From Tetraselmis striata (lineage: Eukaryota; Chlorophyta; Chlorodendrophyceae; Chlorodendrales; Chlorodendraceae), in NCBI GenBank assembly GCA_006384855.1, contig VCJN01001284.1, positions 1-64,000 on the forward strand: a stretch of 64,000 nt of DNA. Reading direction: 5' to 3'. Of the stretch, positions 49,858-60,249 are shown piece after piece. The notes beneath the pieces were generated by a model. That model worked only from the letters and a program-made list of their open reading frames with translations. It searched no databases and was not told the origin of the DNA. The first letter of the stretch is position 1. Each line of letters begins with the position of its first letter. A program made the position numbers and the translations under genes.

Positions 49858-52351
49858 GTGGGGCACACTGAAACACTGCGCTGTATGGTGCCGGATGCTG
49901 GGAGGCAGTACACCCATCGTTCAAACTTGTGACAATTGCACATTCATGTATCTGTAGTAGTAGTAATAACAACAATATTAGATGCTAGCAATTCTGGGCA
50001 TTGACAGGCCACCACATTGTAAATTATTGACACTTGCTGACTGGGGTGTTACCAAACACAAGATCGGGGCCGTACAGGGATTGGGTGTTTTTGATACTGC
50101 GTTTGGCGAAAAGGGGGTTGAGGCCATTGATTATGTCGCGATTATGTCAGCTTATGATTATGCATTTTGGTGGACTGGACGGCGCATTGTCGAGGTTGTT
50201 CCTATTCGCCAGGTTGTTCCGTTCCCCTTCTGCTGGTGTGTTTACAGTCCACCGAAACGCGATCAATGAGAGCAACGCTTTCTCTGCTCTGGGCCGCTTA
50301 TGCCCACAAACAAAATACATGTATTCCAAAACAAACACCGCCCCCCCCCCCCCCCCCCCAGTGTAGCATACTACGTACATGTGCTGTGTAGCACAGGTAT
50401 TAAAATACGAACATAAAACTAGGGTAGTTTTTTTGCGAATATGTTTAAAACTCGTGGTAATTTTATCACTGCATAATCACCGCGTACGGGGCTGACATTG
50501 CGAGGCTGCCTGGTGCCACCCCAACACCCCATTACTGCTACCGATATGTTTGCCAACGCCTTATTTACTCTACTCTACTGCTTCACTTCTGTCTGCCGGC
50601 TCGCTCTCAACATCAATGCCATGATCTTCATGCCTGAGTGTGCAACACCACCGCCGGCATCACGCACGCGTATCATCGCTGGTCCTCATATTCGCTCGCA
50701 GCTTTGGCTGTGGCTCGGGATTCGGGCTTAGGCTCCTGCTCCAGCCCAGGCTCAAGGTCCTGCTGTGGTGATCCGGTGCGGCTTGATCGCCACCATGTTG
50801 GGGTCCCACATGTCGAGCTCCCATACCTGTGTGGGGTGTCATTCTTCCCACTCAGAGAGCGCCCTCAACAACAAGTTGCTGAGGTTAACTTGCACTTAGC
50901 GCACATCTTGAACTAGCGCGTAGGTGGCGACTAATTTTGAACGGCGGTGCATGGCCGTATATTTAATTATCCACCCTGCTAGCGTTTCTACGATACCGTA
51001 AGATACCGGACAATTACCTACACCCCTCCACATGAGTCCGGGTTCTGCATTTTTGATCGCAAAGCGCATGCATGGGCGAGGATAACGCCGGCTGCATGTG
51101 CATACATGCTAACTACAGTGGGAATAGTTTGGGCGAACGCCTATTGTGCGCTTTATACCCACCCGCGCGACAACACGACCATTTGTGGGCGCCATTTAAC
51201 AAACGCGAAATCAGTGCATGATGCGTTGGCGCTAGAAAATTGTGGGTTGCGCCAACCGTCCAAACCTATGGAAATAGCGGCACTCGTCGCTTAAAACTCG
51301 GTGATTGCGGCCCTTGGCATAAGCTGCACACACCGAGCGTGTAGGCCACTGAAAGCATGTCGCTATAGGCACGACGTGACACCCCAACGACAAGTTGGCC
51401 ACTGTGCGGAGCAGTTTTGGGGTGAAAATAGTGCTGTTTCTGTGGCGAACGCACGTAGGAGAGGCGCTCGATGGGCCCCTTGGCGTAGGGCGATGCTCTA
51501 CTATGGGGGCGCGTGGTGGAATGCCAGTTGCACCGTTTCATGGGCGGGATGGCGCGGTAGGGGCGTGGGCTTACATTAATATGAAATTCCTTGGAAAATG
51601 CTGTGGAAAATGGCATTTTGGCTGGTAGATGTGTGTATTGCTAGGAGGCGGCACATGCCAAGTGTTGGTGGTCCGTGGTCATCCACGCACATAACGCTCT
51701 CGCACAGCCGGGTATGGGCCTTAGACACGCACTGGGCGCAAAGCCACGCGCCTGACATGGGTGGGCACATGAGGCAGTGAGGGGCAACTTGGATGATCAC
51801 CTTTGGGGATTTTTCCGGGGCCCCAACAATCGAGTTTTTGATTTTAGAAGATTGTTTTCGACGCAGATTTGAACGAGCAATCGCGTGGTATTTTTAAAAC
51901 AATTTTCTGAGCAAATCCCCAGAAGTTGTAGTGTTTTAAAGCCGAGGGGGTGTTGCTGAGCGTGGCCGACATTGATGCCATGCATGCTAGTATCGCAATG
52001 CGACATGTACTAGCCGCCGCCCACACGGCTGCACCCCAACCAAATGCACCCGACCCCCTCGCCAATGTGTTCCTCACGCGTTCATGGCCATCCCGCCGTT
52101 TGTCTATTCACGCGCGTCGGCGTGTGCGTGATACCGACCCTGGTTTTGGTGCAGTTGCATGCGCGCGACGCCCATCCACGCACCACGTGCAGCGTGACAC
52201 CCTCTCAAGTCAAAGGTCTTTGAGCCACTCGTCATTCAGGTCTAATAAAATCCTCTGAGATTCCAGGGTTTCATCTCATATACCCCACGTTCTGAACCCG
52301 AGACTTCTGAAGTCTTGAGACTGCCAAAAAGGGACCCCAAACTTATGATCT
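49858..52351. other. Intergenic, mostly featureless
   Basis: Low-GC and mixed sequence with a C homopolymer at 50341-50359. Frames around 51300-51630 on both strands are unrecognised. I found no repeat partner elsewhere in the window and no RNA gene. Confidence 0.45.
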
Positions 52352-52644
52352 AAACTAGTTTATGGGGTTTCCCTCCTTGACCTAACCGCTTTTTAGCTAC
52401 AAGTGCTGCTCAGTGGTACGGGAACTAGGAACTGTTGTTGCGTCTTTGTTAGGTGCAGCACGAGTAGACATAAAAGCAGCCAGAACAGCTGAGCCTGCCA
52501 TCTTCCAGTTTTCGCTGCGTTCCACGCAGCGATGTAAAAACTGTCTCGTAACCCGTTGCGAGCAAGGTCACCCCAGGTTGTTCAAGACCACACCCGGCTC
52601 GCCACCCGAGTGTGATATTCTCGTCCGTACGTCCGTGCGTTACC

Positions 52645-53520
52645 ATGCCAGATGGAGAAGAACCCGTCGCCGAGCCGATGTTGGAGTCGCTGAACGCAGA
52701 TATGAGGGCTCAGTCTTCATTACTGCGAGAGTTGGCTACAGCTGTGGCACAATTGACGGCTCGTGATCGCGTTGTTGGTGGGGAAGGGGCACATGGCTCC
52801 GGCTCCGGGCAGCGCATCGCGGGACAGCCGACAGGCAGCGGGGGAGCCGCAGAGCGCCCCGACTTGCTAGAGCTAGCCCAGAGCGGCCGTGTCGGAGCAA
52901 AATCCGTGAGTGCCGAGGATGACTACCTCGCGGTGCCAGAACTACTGCAGAGAGCAGAGTCTGGTTACGAGGCCGTTCGACCGGTCAGCCGAGTGCCTGG
53001 ACTCTTCCCCCTGAGCACCGACCTAACGAACGAGTACCTCAAGCAGGATGACCGGCGTCTGCCGGCCCAGGAGGAGTACCTGTGGATGTCGTGTTTCGGG
53101 GCCCACATGGCCGCACTTTTCGTGGCTCTCGACGAGCTGCTACCTTACGTCCCTGTCGTTAACCATGACTTCACCCCTTACCTCGCGAGAGCTCGGAATC
53201 ACGCCGAGGCCATCGACAAGGCGTTTCGTTTCCGTTTGGCCTTCCTGCGGAGGCTAAATGAGATCAAGCGTGTGCACGGCGACCAAGGTGTTCTGGACGT
53301 GCTGCGAGCTCAGCATTTTCAGCCTGCTTCGGAGCATCTGGGTTCCGCGATTTTTGGGGACCTCATGAAGGACTACGAGCGCCGTGTCTTCGCGGTGACC
53401 GTTGCCAGCAGCGCAAAGGCGACCGCTACTGCTCGAGTGGCGGCTGCGGCTGCAGGTCGCGGGCGTGGGCGAGGACGTGGCGATGGGCGCGGGCGTGGCC
53501 GCGAAGGTGAGCACGAGTGA
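52645..53520 (+). CDS. Gag-like protein of the YR element
   Basis: An intact 291-residue frame starts at the ATG at 52645 (MPDGEEPVAEPMLESLNADM). The N-terminus has a predicted short coiled coil (LLRELATAVAQLTA), then a Gly/Ser linker. A helical central region follows (EEYLWMSCFGAHMAALFVAL...RRLNEIKRVHG...LGSAIFGDLMKDYERRVFAVTV). The C-terminus is Arg-Gly rich (GRGRGRGRGDGRGRGRE), probably nucleic-acid binding. The position at the 5' end of a tyrosine-recombinase element and the architecture suggest gag. No zinc knuckle is present. Confidence 0.7.
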   Translation: MPDGEEPVAEPMLESLNADMRAQSSLLRELATAVAQLTARDRVVGGEGAHGSGSGQRIAGQPTGSGGAAERPDLLELAQSGRVGAKSVSAEDDYLAVPELLQRAESGYEAVRPVSRVPGLFPLSTDLTNEYLKQDDRRLPAQEEYLWMSCFGAHMAALFVALDELLPYVPVVNHDFTPYLARARNHAEAIDKAFRFRLAFLRRLNEIKRVHGDQGVLDVLRAQHFQPASEHLGSAIFGDLMKDYERRVFAVTVASSAKATATARVAAAAAGRGRGRGRGDGRGRGREGEHE

Positions 53521-54034
53521 CGGTGTGGGGCGCCTTTCGTCGGAGCCGCTGGAGCTTTGCGAGGCCACCTTTCGGTGACCGCCGCAAGACGCACCCTTGC
53601 AGCTCAACGGCGAGATGAGCGCCCTGTGTCAGGACCTGACCCCCCACCTGAAAGACTTCATTTAGACCTTCCTCGGTGCGGCGCTTCTTACAGCTACAGC
53701 CGAGTGCGGCTCAACCATCCGCACACCTGCACATGGCGGCTCAACCAACCGCCTTTCTTACCACCCCATCTCTGCGTCCGTCGGTTGTTACACTACGTGT
53801 TACAACTGGTTCGCAACGACCAAGTTTCGCGCGTGTACGTTATGCACGTGACAGGCGCTACGAGCGCGAAGGGCGCGCGGGGCGGCCCTCTTAGCCCCGC
53901 AAACCCGTACTGAAGCTACTGCAAACCCGTCCAGCAGCTACCGGCCAACCGCCGGGAACCTAACCGCTGCTGCCGAGTACTTTGCGAACAGTAGCCGTAC
54001 CGGTGGAACTCTGTCAGTAAAACGACGCACGTAC

Positions 54035-54979
54035 GTGATTGACGAGCCCAAAGCTGTCGCTCCCTGGGCTGCGTCACTGCGATCCCGGCTGCAGGACGCG
54101 TTCGGCTCAGACGACCTGGGCCAGCGAACGCACCTGTCTGCGATCAACACGTTCTTCGAGCTGCACAACCTCGTCCCGATCGCCAAGGACAGCCTACACC
54201 TAACTTCAGCAAGGCGTGGGCTGATGCTGCGTCAGCACCGGCTGGACGCTGCCCCTTTGCGTGTCCCTCTGCCTGCGGATGTAGCCTATCGCTTCGTCGC
54301 AAAGGCCGAGCTAATTGTGTCTGCTCCTTACCCAGAGTACCACCTCGACTTCCGAGCCCTCTTGGCCTCGGTTGTCAATTTCACGCTCTTGCCAGGGGCC
54401 TTACTGGCGTCTCCTGTCGGGTGCAAGATGAGCATGTCGACAACTACAACATCACCGTACAAGTTTACCGCGAGAGAGTCGCGCTGGCCGACGGGGACCC
54501 GACGACATGCGCGTACTTCTCCCTCCAATGTCCGGGCACCATCGACTGGCCCGTCTCTTGCACCACTTCATCGACAACGTCCAGTCTGTCCCCCTGGTTA
54601 CTGTTGGCTTGGCTACATCAAACTTCTGGGCTGTCACTGCGGCTGAGCAGTCAAAACCTTGGACTGCGGCTACAATGTCAGACTGGTTGTCTGCAGCCAT
54701 CAGTCTAGTCAACGCTGCCCCCCCTGCTAACACTTCCTGGACTACAGTCTTCGCAACTGCGCAGCCTCTGCAGCGAACGCCATCAGAGTGCCATTGTCCC
54801 ACATTCGCGGCCAAGGCAATTGGGCCACTAACTCTGACATCGTTCTGGACTACATCAACCTCAACGTTCTACCTTCACCTGGCGCGTGGTTCTTCTTTGG
54901 CCACATCGCCCCCCTCCGCCGCTTCCAAATCCAACAGGACTCCGCAGCGGTGGCCTTCCCAGTACCTCCTTCATGACTT
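54035..54979 (+). pseudogene. Tyrosine recombinase of the YR element, frameshifted
   Basis: The N-terminal part reads TYVIDEPKAVAPWAASLRSRL...TFFELHNLVPIAKDSLHL in one frame to about 54390. DEHVDNYNITVQVYRE continues in another frame. GLATSNFWAVTAAEQSKPWT is in a third frame. The C-terminal box reads YSLRNCAASAANAIRVPLSHIRGQGNWATNSD...VLDYINLNVLPSPGAWFFFG. This box is the DIRS-type 'HSLRKGAAS...GxWA....Y' region with the Arg, Trp and presumed catalytic Tyr kept but the His replaced by Tyr. Frameshifts plus the H-to-Y change make it non-functional. A stop follows FPVPPS at 54974-54976. Confidence 0.7.
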
Positions 54980-55350
54980 GGCGCTACCTCTTCTCTGTCA
55001 ATCCACCGCTCTCTCCGTTCGCTCAAGACTGGCAAAACCAGACTCAACTTTGAAACTAGTTTATGGGGTTTCCCTCCTTGACCTAACCGCTTTTTAGCTA
55101 CAAGTGCTGCTCAGTGGTACGGGAACTAGGAACTGTTGTTGCGCCTTTGTTAGGTGCAGCACGAGTAGACATAAAAGCAGCCAGAACAGCTGAGCCTGCC
55201 ATCTTCCAGTTTTCGCTGCGTTCCACGCAGCGCCCCCCCTGACTCCGTTTTCCCTCCACGCTTTCGCTGAACCATCCTGCCAATTTCGGCTCTTGACCGT
55301 GTAAAACAGCCTGCGCGACCTTTTTGGCAGAACCAGGCTCAACTTTGAAA

Positions 55351-55889
55351 TGTGACGAAGGGGTGTATATTCTATTATTGCCGGTACTCGTAGTGAGGAA
55401 CGCAAATGACGGATAGATTTTAACGGGGGTTTCTACCGGCCAATGACCTTGCTTAAGCCCTTGAACCCCGACCGGCGGTACTGTGCTGTATTTCCGCTGC
55501 GCGCCTCGTCGTAGGGGATACTGGCCTTCGCGTGCTGCGATGTATATCGCCCACTGCCGTAGTCGCTACTGTTCCGTTGCCCGCGACCGCCAGGCAGATC
55601 TGCTGCCAGAGGCACCTTTCTGGCCCCGGCGGCAGATCTGACGCCAGCGCAGGGGGGTCGCAGGACTCCTAACCTATCTTACCCCTAACAACACACTGTG
55701 CGATAGTCGCTACTAGCCCATCCCCCGTAGTCACAACCCCGAAGGGCCGCCAGGCAGGCCTGCCGGCAAACTCGCCCTTTTGGGGAGGCGACTGGCACCG
55801 GAGGCGTTCCCCGGGGCGACACGTAGCGACGCGTTTGCGTGAGCGCGTCACAGCTACCGTACCATAATACTCACCCGTTTCCAGCCGGA
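55351..55889. other. Spacer carrying the first of two flanking repeats (55511-55601)
   Basis: GTAGGGGATA and CTTCGCGTGCTGCGATGTAT, then GTAGTCGCTAC and GGCAGATCT, recur at 57051-57132. No gene is visible. A splice-acceptor-like CCCGTTTCCAG ends at about 55884, just before the ATG at 55890. Confidence 0.55.
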
Positions 55890-56333
55890 ATGGAGCGCCT
55901 GGAGAATGCTGTGCGGGAAAAGTTCAAGTCGGAGAAGGGGTGGGGGCCTGGATCGTGTCAAGGCGCTGCGGAGTATTCACTGGACTTTTTGAAGCGAGTT
56001 GAACTGGGTGATCCTGTCATACAGATTGTCACAGGTCGCATCTGCACACAATCAGGAGTAGTGTTCCCGCTCAATTATCAGGGCATACCCCCAAAAGGCG
56101 CTCCTCGTTTCCCAGACTGTGCGACAACAATACTAGAAGGAGATTTCAAAGTGTTCAAGTGGAAGGACTCTTGCATCTGGGAATTCTCTCATATCATCAG
56201 AGATGTGCGCGTGTGTGCTCCCATGCACACAGTGGCACGTTGCACTGTTGGAGACAAGGATGTGGTCGTTGACTTCAGCATAAATCAGTTTACACACCTT
56301 GAGGAGCACTTGATGTTTCTACCATTGTATTGA
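55890..56333 (+). CDS. Small uncharacterised protein with a Cys-His-Asp (papain/transglutaminase-fold-like) pattern
   Basis: This is a 147-residue uninterrupted frame. ATG at 55890 opens MERLENAVREKFKSEKG. A candidate triad is spaced as in papain-like or transglutaminase-like folds: Cys in WGPGSCQGAAEYSLDFLKR (about residue 24), His in CAPMHTVARCTVG (about residue 114) and Asp in KDVVVDFSINQF (about residue 128), each followed by a hydrophobic strand or helix as the fold requires. Codon use and base composition are noticeably less GC-rich than the host genes. The frame may be the last exon of a longer gene, because an acceptor-like TTTCCAG lies 5 bp upstream. Direct repeats flank it at 55.51 and 57.05 kb. 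I do not recognise a specific family. The enzymatic reading is inference from residue spacing only. Confidence 0.55.
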   Translation: MERLENAVREKFKSEKGWGPGSCQGAAEYSLDFLKRVELGDPVIQIVTGRICTQSGVVFPLNYQGIPPKGAPRFPDCATTILEGDFKVFKWKDSCIWEFSHIIRDVRVCAPMHTVARCTVGDKDVVVDFSINQFTHLEEHLMFLPLY

Positions 56334-57050
56334 ACCACTTCCCCATCCTCTCCCAGGTTTCTTTAAACACAAATGTATGATTTTCTTGTTCCACTGTAAG
56401 CAATGAATAGCTGGAGGAAAAATCCGGATAGTTCACTCCAATAAACCATGGACAAAACGAAATTTAGCCAATCACCGCAGTGCATCGTTGAAAGTTTCTC
56501 GCAGCATTGCACGTACTGTTTTATATTGTCGTCAATATTCGTCCGGCAATTTATCCCAATTACCAACCGTTTTTCGAACTCCTTTTCACATAGGAGAAAA
56601 GAGGTTTCACATAGGAGAAACCCTAAACCATAAGCAAATCTGTGTAAGAATGAAAGGTTGCCACTTGAATTGTTGGTTTAAACTCCTTGATTGCGACAAT
56701 GGAAGCGAAAGTTGCTTCTAGCAAGTCTTTGTCAAGAAGGTACATACATTGAATCTCATATCCGACTTGACATGTTTTTGCACAGAACAGTATCGTTTTG
56801 GGCGTTTCCGCAAGCACATAACACGACAGTCGCTATTGGTTGGCGACGCTTTGTATGGCACCAAAAAGTTTGTGATGACACAGGGTTCGCAAGTGGTATA
56901 GGGGCGGTACATCTTCAGAGAGACTAAAATAGATCGGAACCGCTGCAACGCTTGTGTATATATTACAGTTTCCCCCAAAAATGGGACAGTTTTCCCCCAA
57001 AATTAACGGCGATTGCCTTTTTCGTGATATGAGAATCCCTGCCTATGTAT
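56334..57050. other. AT-rich 3' region of unknown nature
   Basis: It contains a short tandem (CACATAGGAGAAA twice near 56587-56620) and minus-strand frames (56817-56623, 56978-56718) with no recognised family. The composition differs sharply from the GC-rich flanks, so it may belong to the same inserted unit as the small protein gene. Confidence 0.45.
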
Positions 57051-57132
57051 GTAGGGATAGTTGCCTTCGCGTGCTGCGATATACCGCCCGCTCCAGTAGT
57101 CGCTGCGGAGTAGCGACTATCCCCGGGCAGAT
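57051..57132 (+). repeat. Second flanking direct repeat
   Basis: GTAGGGATAG, CCTTCGCGTGCTGCGATATA and AGTAGTCGCT, then GGCAGATCT, match 55511-55601 with substitutions. It includes a small inverted repeat, AGTCGCT...AGCGACT. Confidence 0.6.
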
Positions 57133-57699
57133 CTCTCCGTACCCCCTCCTCGGGCTGTTGGCAGGGGGGTCGCGAGGCAGATTAAGCTTAACTGGTACAT
57201 CATCACTAGGTAAGGCTGCATGCGTTTTCCAGGTGCATGCCCTGTGTGTTCCCGTGCTGCAGCCGTGCAAGACATCAGCGTTTTCCAACAAAATCTGTCT
57301 TGAACAGTTTCAGAGATGTTGAAACAGCTTTTCGTGCCGCCATGAAGAAACGTGCTGATGAAGAGGCTCGCACAGTTGCCGTCCCCGCATAGTCTGCTGT
57401 CGGCACAGTCGCTGCTGCACGAGCCGCAATGGCAGCCGCAGCCGAGGTTATCGTCATCCTGTGAGAAAAAGTTGTAACAACTGCCGGAAAAAAAGATGCA
57501 TGGCATAATGGACAACACGGCGACGGGCAGCACAGCAGACCCTCCTCAGCCCGTAGAAGACGTTGTCCTGCAGCAATTCTTTGCGCTTCTTCGTCTTCTG
57601 CTTGCACAAGTGTTCCAGCCTGGGCTGTCCCAATAGCATGGTCTTCAAAGCCAGCATCATGTTGATCGCAGCCTTGAAGAACAAGGAGCGGAAGCACAG

Positions 57700-58690
57700 A
57701 GTCAACCTGTTGGCCCTACGGCTTCGGACATCGTCGAGCTCGGCGCTAGCTGGGGGCTCAAGCTGCAGGAGCGCGTCGCAAAGCTGGACATCATTCGGAC
57801 ATCATGTACTTGCAGCGGCTCGCCGGTCTTCAGCCGCTCCTCGCGCGCGGCGGGGTCGTCCTTGTGGAGCGCAAATACGGTGCCACTCGCCAAGAAAGCC
57901 GCAGTGCGCGAGTGGCACCGCCCCGCCAGGCAGCGGTTCACCCGCAGGCACCATGAAGGTACGTATAGGTCCCTGATGTGCTCCCAACGCCACCAGTCCA
58001 CATGCCCAGCGCAAAGGCGGGGAGCACGGCGCAGAACCCGCCTCTGGTCCTCCCCCCACCGCCGAACATCGTCCGCATTGCGACCCCACGACGGCGGCCC
58101 CCGCCGCAGGTCCGGCGGCTCCTCGGGAGGGGAGTTCTCCGGGTCGGTGAGAGCAGGAGGCGGATGGAGGGATTCAAGGACAGGGAGCGCCGCAGCGGCA
58201 TCGGATACCATACCGAGGTCGGCGGTGTCCAGCGCCTGGCGAGCGCGGCGCAGCTCCTGCACCGCGGTGAGTTTCGCCGCCCGGCGGTGAGCCTCTACCA
58301 CCGCCGGCGGCACCCCATCCGCCGCAGCATCGGCGCCCCCCCTCCGCAGCCTCTGCAGAAGCCGCCCGCGCCCCCGCACACCGCCGGCGCTTCCGCCGGC
58401 GAGCACTCCGAGACGTACCCGCCGGCAGCTCCCCCGCCTTCATATAGTACTTGTGAACTCGCTGCCATCCCGCGACTTGCTCCACAATTGCTGCATCCCG
58501 CACACCGAGAAGCCGGCGCGCATAGCATCCCCCGCCTCCCACAGCCGCACTCGCCGCTCCGCCAATTTCCGCACAACTGCGGGGCTGCTGGATGGGTAGG
58601 GTCGCAGTAATAGCCCCGGAAATACCCAGACAGCGCCTTCGGCCCCGTACGACCGGTCGTTGGTAGGAGGGAAGCGGTCAGCATAGGCCA
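57700..58690 (-). mobile_element. Fragment of the reverse-transcriptase element (region upstream of RT), minus strand
   Basis: The minus-strand frame from about 58400 includes AAALPVLESLHPPPAL, then RRAPRLCAGHVDWWRWEHIRDLY, LAGRCHSRTAAFLASGTVFALHKD and EERLKTGEPL. These match the N-terminal/RT-entry pattern of the algal element at 7960 (shared SHSRTAAFLA(C/S)GTV). Frames break at several places and no palm motif is reached. It lies next to, and inverted relative to, the 3' fragment at 59040. Confidence 0.7.
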
Positions 58691-59039
58691 GCGTACGGTT
58701 CAGCAGGGGAAGAGGACATGCCGAGCCGCGGGACAGACGCCGACGAGGCGGTATGCATATGGTGCCAACTACAGAATCGCTAGCAGGAGTTGCTACATGT
58801 ACGGGTACATGTTGTCGCTATATGCCCAAATGCCCATAGGGACTAACATAATGATGCTATTATTTTCATATCTATGAAAACATATGTATTAAAGAATAAT
58901 AGCGACTATTTGCCGGAAAGTCGGAGTAAACCTACCGGACATACTAATATGCCAGACATAAAAACATGTTTTGAATGCTACTATGTAAAATCGCCACTCA
59001 TCCCACAAATAATCCTTATGTATTACCATTACTCGCTAC

Positions 59040-59655
59040 TGTTTCAAATGGACATGATCGTTTTCGCGTCCGTGTCCTCCACGACCACCACTTGGGGCAA
59101 CGACCCCCGCGGGTGCACCCCGGGGATCGCGGCGACCGAGGCGGAGCACAACAAGCTGGCGGCGGACCGGGCATCTTCCACCCCGGTGCATGGTGATGTT
59201 CACCGGTACTACTTTTTGTGAGGACCACGGCCGCCTCGGAAAATCCGCTTTAACGGTGGTCTACATCTTCGCGGTGTTGCTTGCTGTGCGCAACTTCCCT
59301 GGCGGTCCTTCCGCCCCGACTTCATGCTTCCTTCGTGGTCATCAGTCCGTCCAGGCTCATCGGAACTTTGTCGCCAACCAGCCCACTGAGTTCCGCCATC
59401 ACCTGTCGCGCACACGGCTTGGGTTGTTGCAGCGAGTCTCGATCTGCTTGCGTGCATGGTATCTTGGGCGGCGGCATTCTCTCTGCTTGAGTGCAGACGG
59501 CCAGGTCTGATGCGTCTGCTCATCGTGCTCATTCCGCACTATCTTCTGTTGATGCTACGTACTTCCACCTCGCAGTTGCTGTACTGGACTTTGCCTATTG
59601 CCTTTTCGGGTGATTTCATCCTGATCGCCTTTTGCATCTAGCTCATGTAATTATA
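59040..59655 (+). mobile_element. 3' fragment of the reverse-transcriptase element
   Basis: DNA matches 10405-11010 closely. Shared strings include CGTGTCCTCCACGACC, ACTTGGGGCAACGACCCCCG, CGGAAAA(C/T)CCGCTTT and GGCGGTCCTTCCGCCCC. The tail reads TGCCTATTGCCTTTTCGG through CTAGCTCATGT(A/T)ATTATAT. The encoded residues (TTWGNDPR, EAEHNKLAADRA) belong to the element's C-terminal domain. It is 5'-truncated and interrupted by stops. Confidence 0.78.
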
Positions 59656-60249
59656 TTTTAAATGGACATCGTCCGCTCATTCATCCGCAAATATCACAAA
59701 TAACCACCAATATTATTGACCTGCTGCTGCGGATGCCGCCCGCTTGATGCCGCTGTGCCGCGCGTCGTCAGCAGCAAAGTGGGAGGGCCTTAGCGACTTT
59801 GTCGTTATTGCTGCTGCGCCCGTCCGCTACTGCCACTGGCCCACTGCTTTGACCACGATGCCACCGCGCGACGGCGGGCGGGTAGCGGCAGCCCTGACGC
59901 ATACCTGTTGCTCCCAGGCTGTGCTCGGCGCTGCCGCCTACAGCTGACATCAGCACACGCAATCTGCCTAGCCATGTGCAGAAGCCAAGTTTCAGTTGGT
60001 GATCAGTGGTTGGTGCGGACGTGACGGTCGTTGGACAGCGGCAAAGCGAAATCCGTCAAGCGGCGGAATCGAAAGGCGCCAGGTAGGTAGCCAAGCGCAA
60101 GCAGCAGGTCGCAGGCGTAGCACCCGAGCACGGCGACACAACTCGGAGGTTTCAGCACGCGTGTCAGCTGGACGTAGATTTAGCGCCGCTGTGGTGGCCG
60201 TGTGCTGCGGCAGGTTGGCTAGTGGCGCAGCCCAGGAGTCGGCGTGACG
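59656..60249. other. Upstream region of the glycosyltransferase gene
   Basis: No gene or repeat is recognised. Frames are short. It probably contains the promoter and 5' UTR of the gene starting at 60250. Confidence 0.45.

Larger units (their letters stand above)
52352..55350 (+). mobile_element. Tyrosine-recombinase retroelement (DIRS/Ngaro-like) with split direct repeats, lacking reverse transcriptase
   Basis: A 180-bp repeat occurs at 52352-52531 (A1) and 55053-55232 (A2) with a single difference (GCGTCTTTG versus GCGCCTTTG). A second repeat, TGGCaAAACCAGaCTCAACT plus TTGAAA (26 bp), sits immediately before A2 at 55030-55055 (B1) and again after it at 55325-55350 (B2). The order A1-interior-B1A2-B2 is the split-direct-repeat layout of Ngaro/PAT-type YR elements. 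The interior encodes a gag-like protein and a decayed tyrosine recombinase. The gap between them (53521-54034) is too short for a reverse transcriptase/RNase H and shows no such motif. No target-site duplication is expected for this class, and none was seen. Confidence 0.82.

Noticed and set aside
49216..49917. 233-codon minus-strand frame
   Set aside because: It is antisense to the kinase exon, whose catalytic motifs are unambiguous on the plus strand.
57275..57705. Minus-strand frames (LFFKAAINMMLALKTMLLG...) as a gene
   Set aside because: Interrupted by stops with no recognisable family. They may be another relic but the evidence is insufficient.
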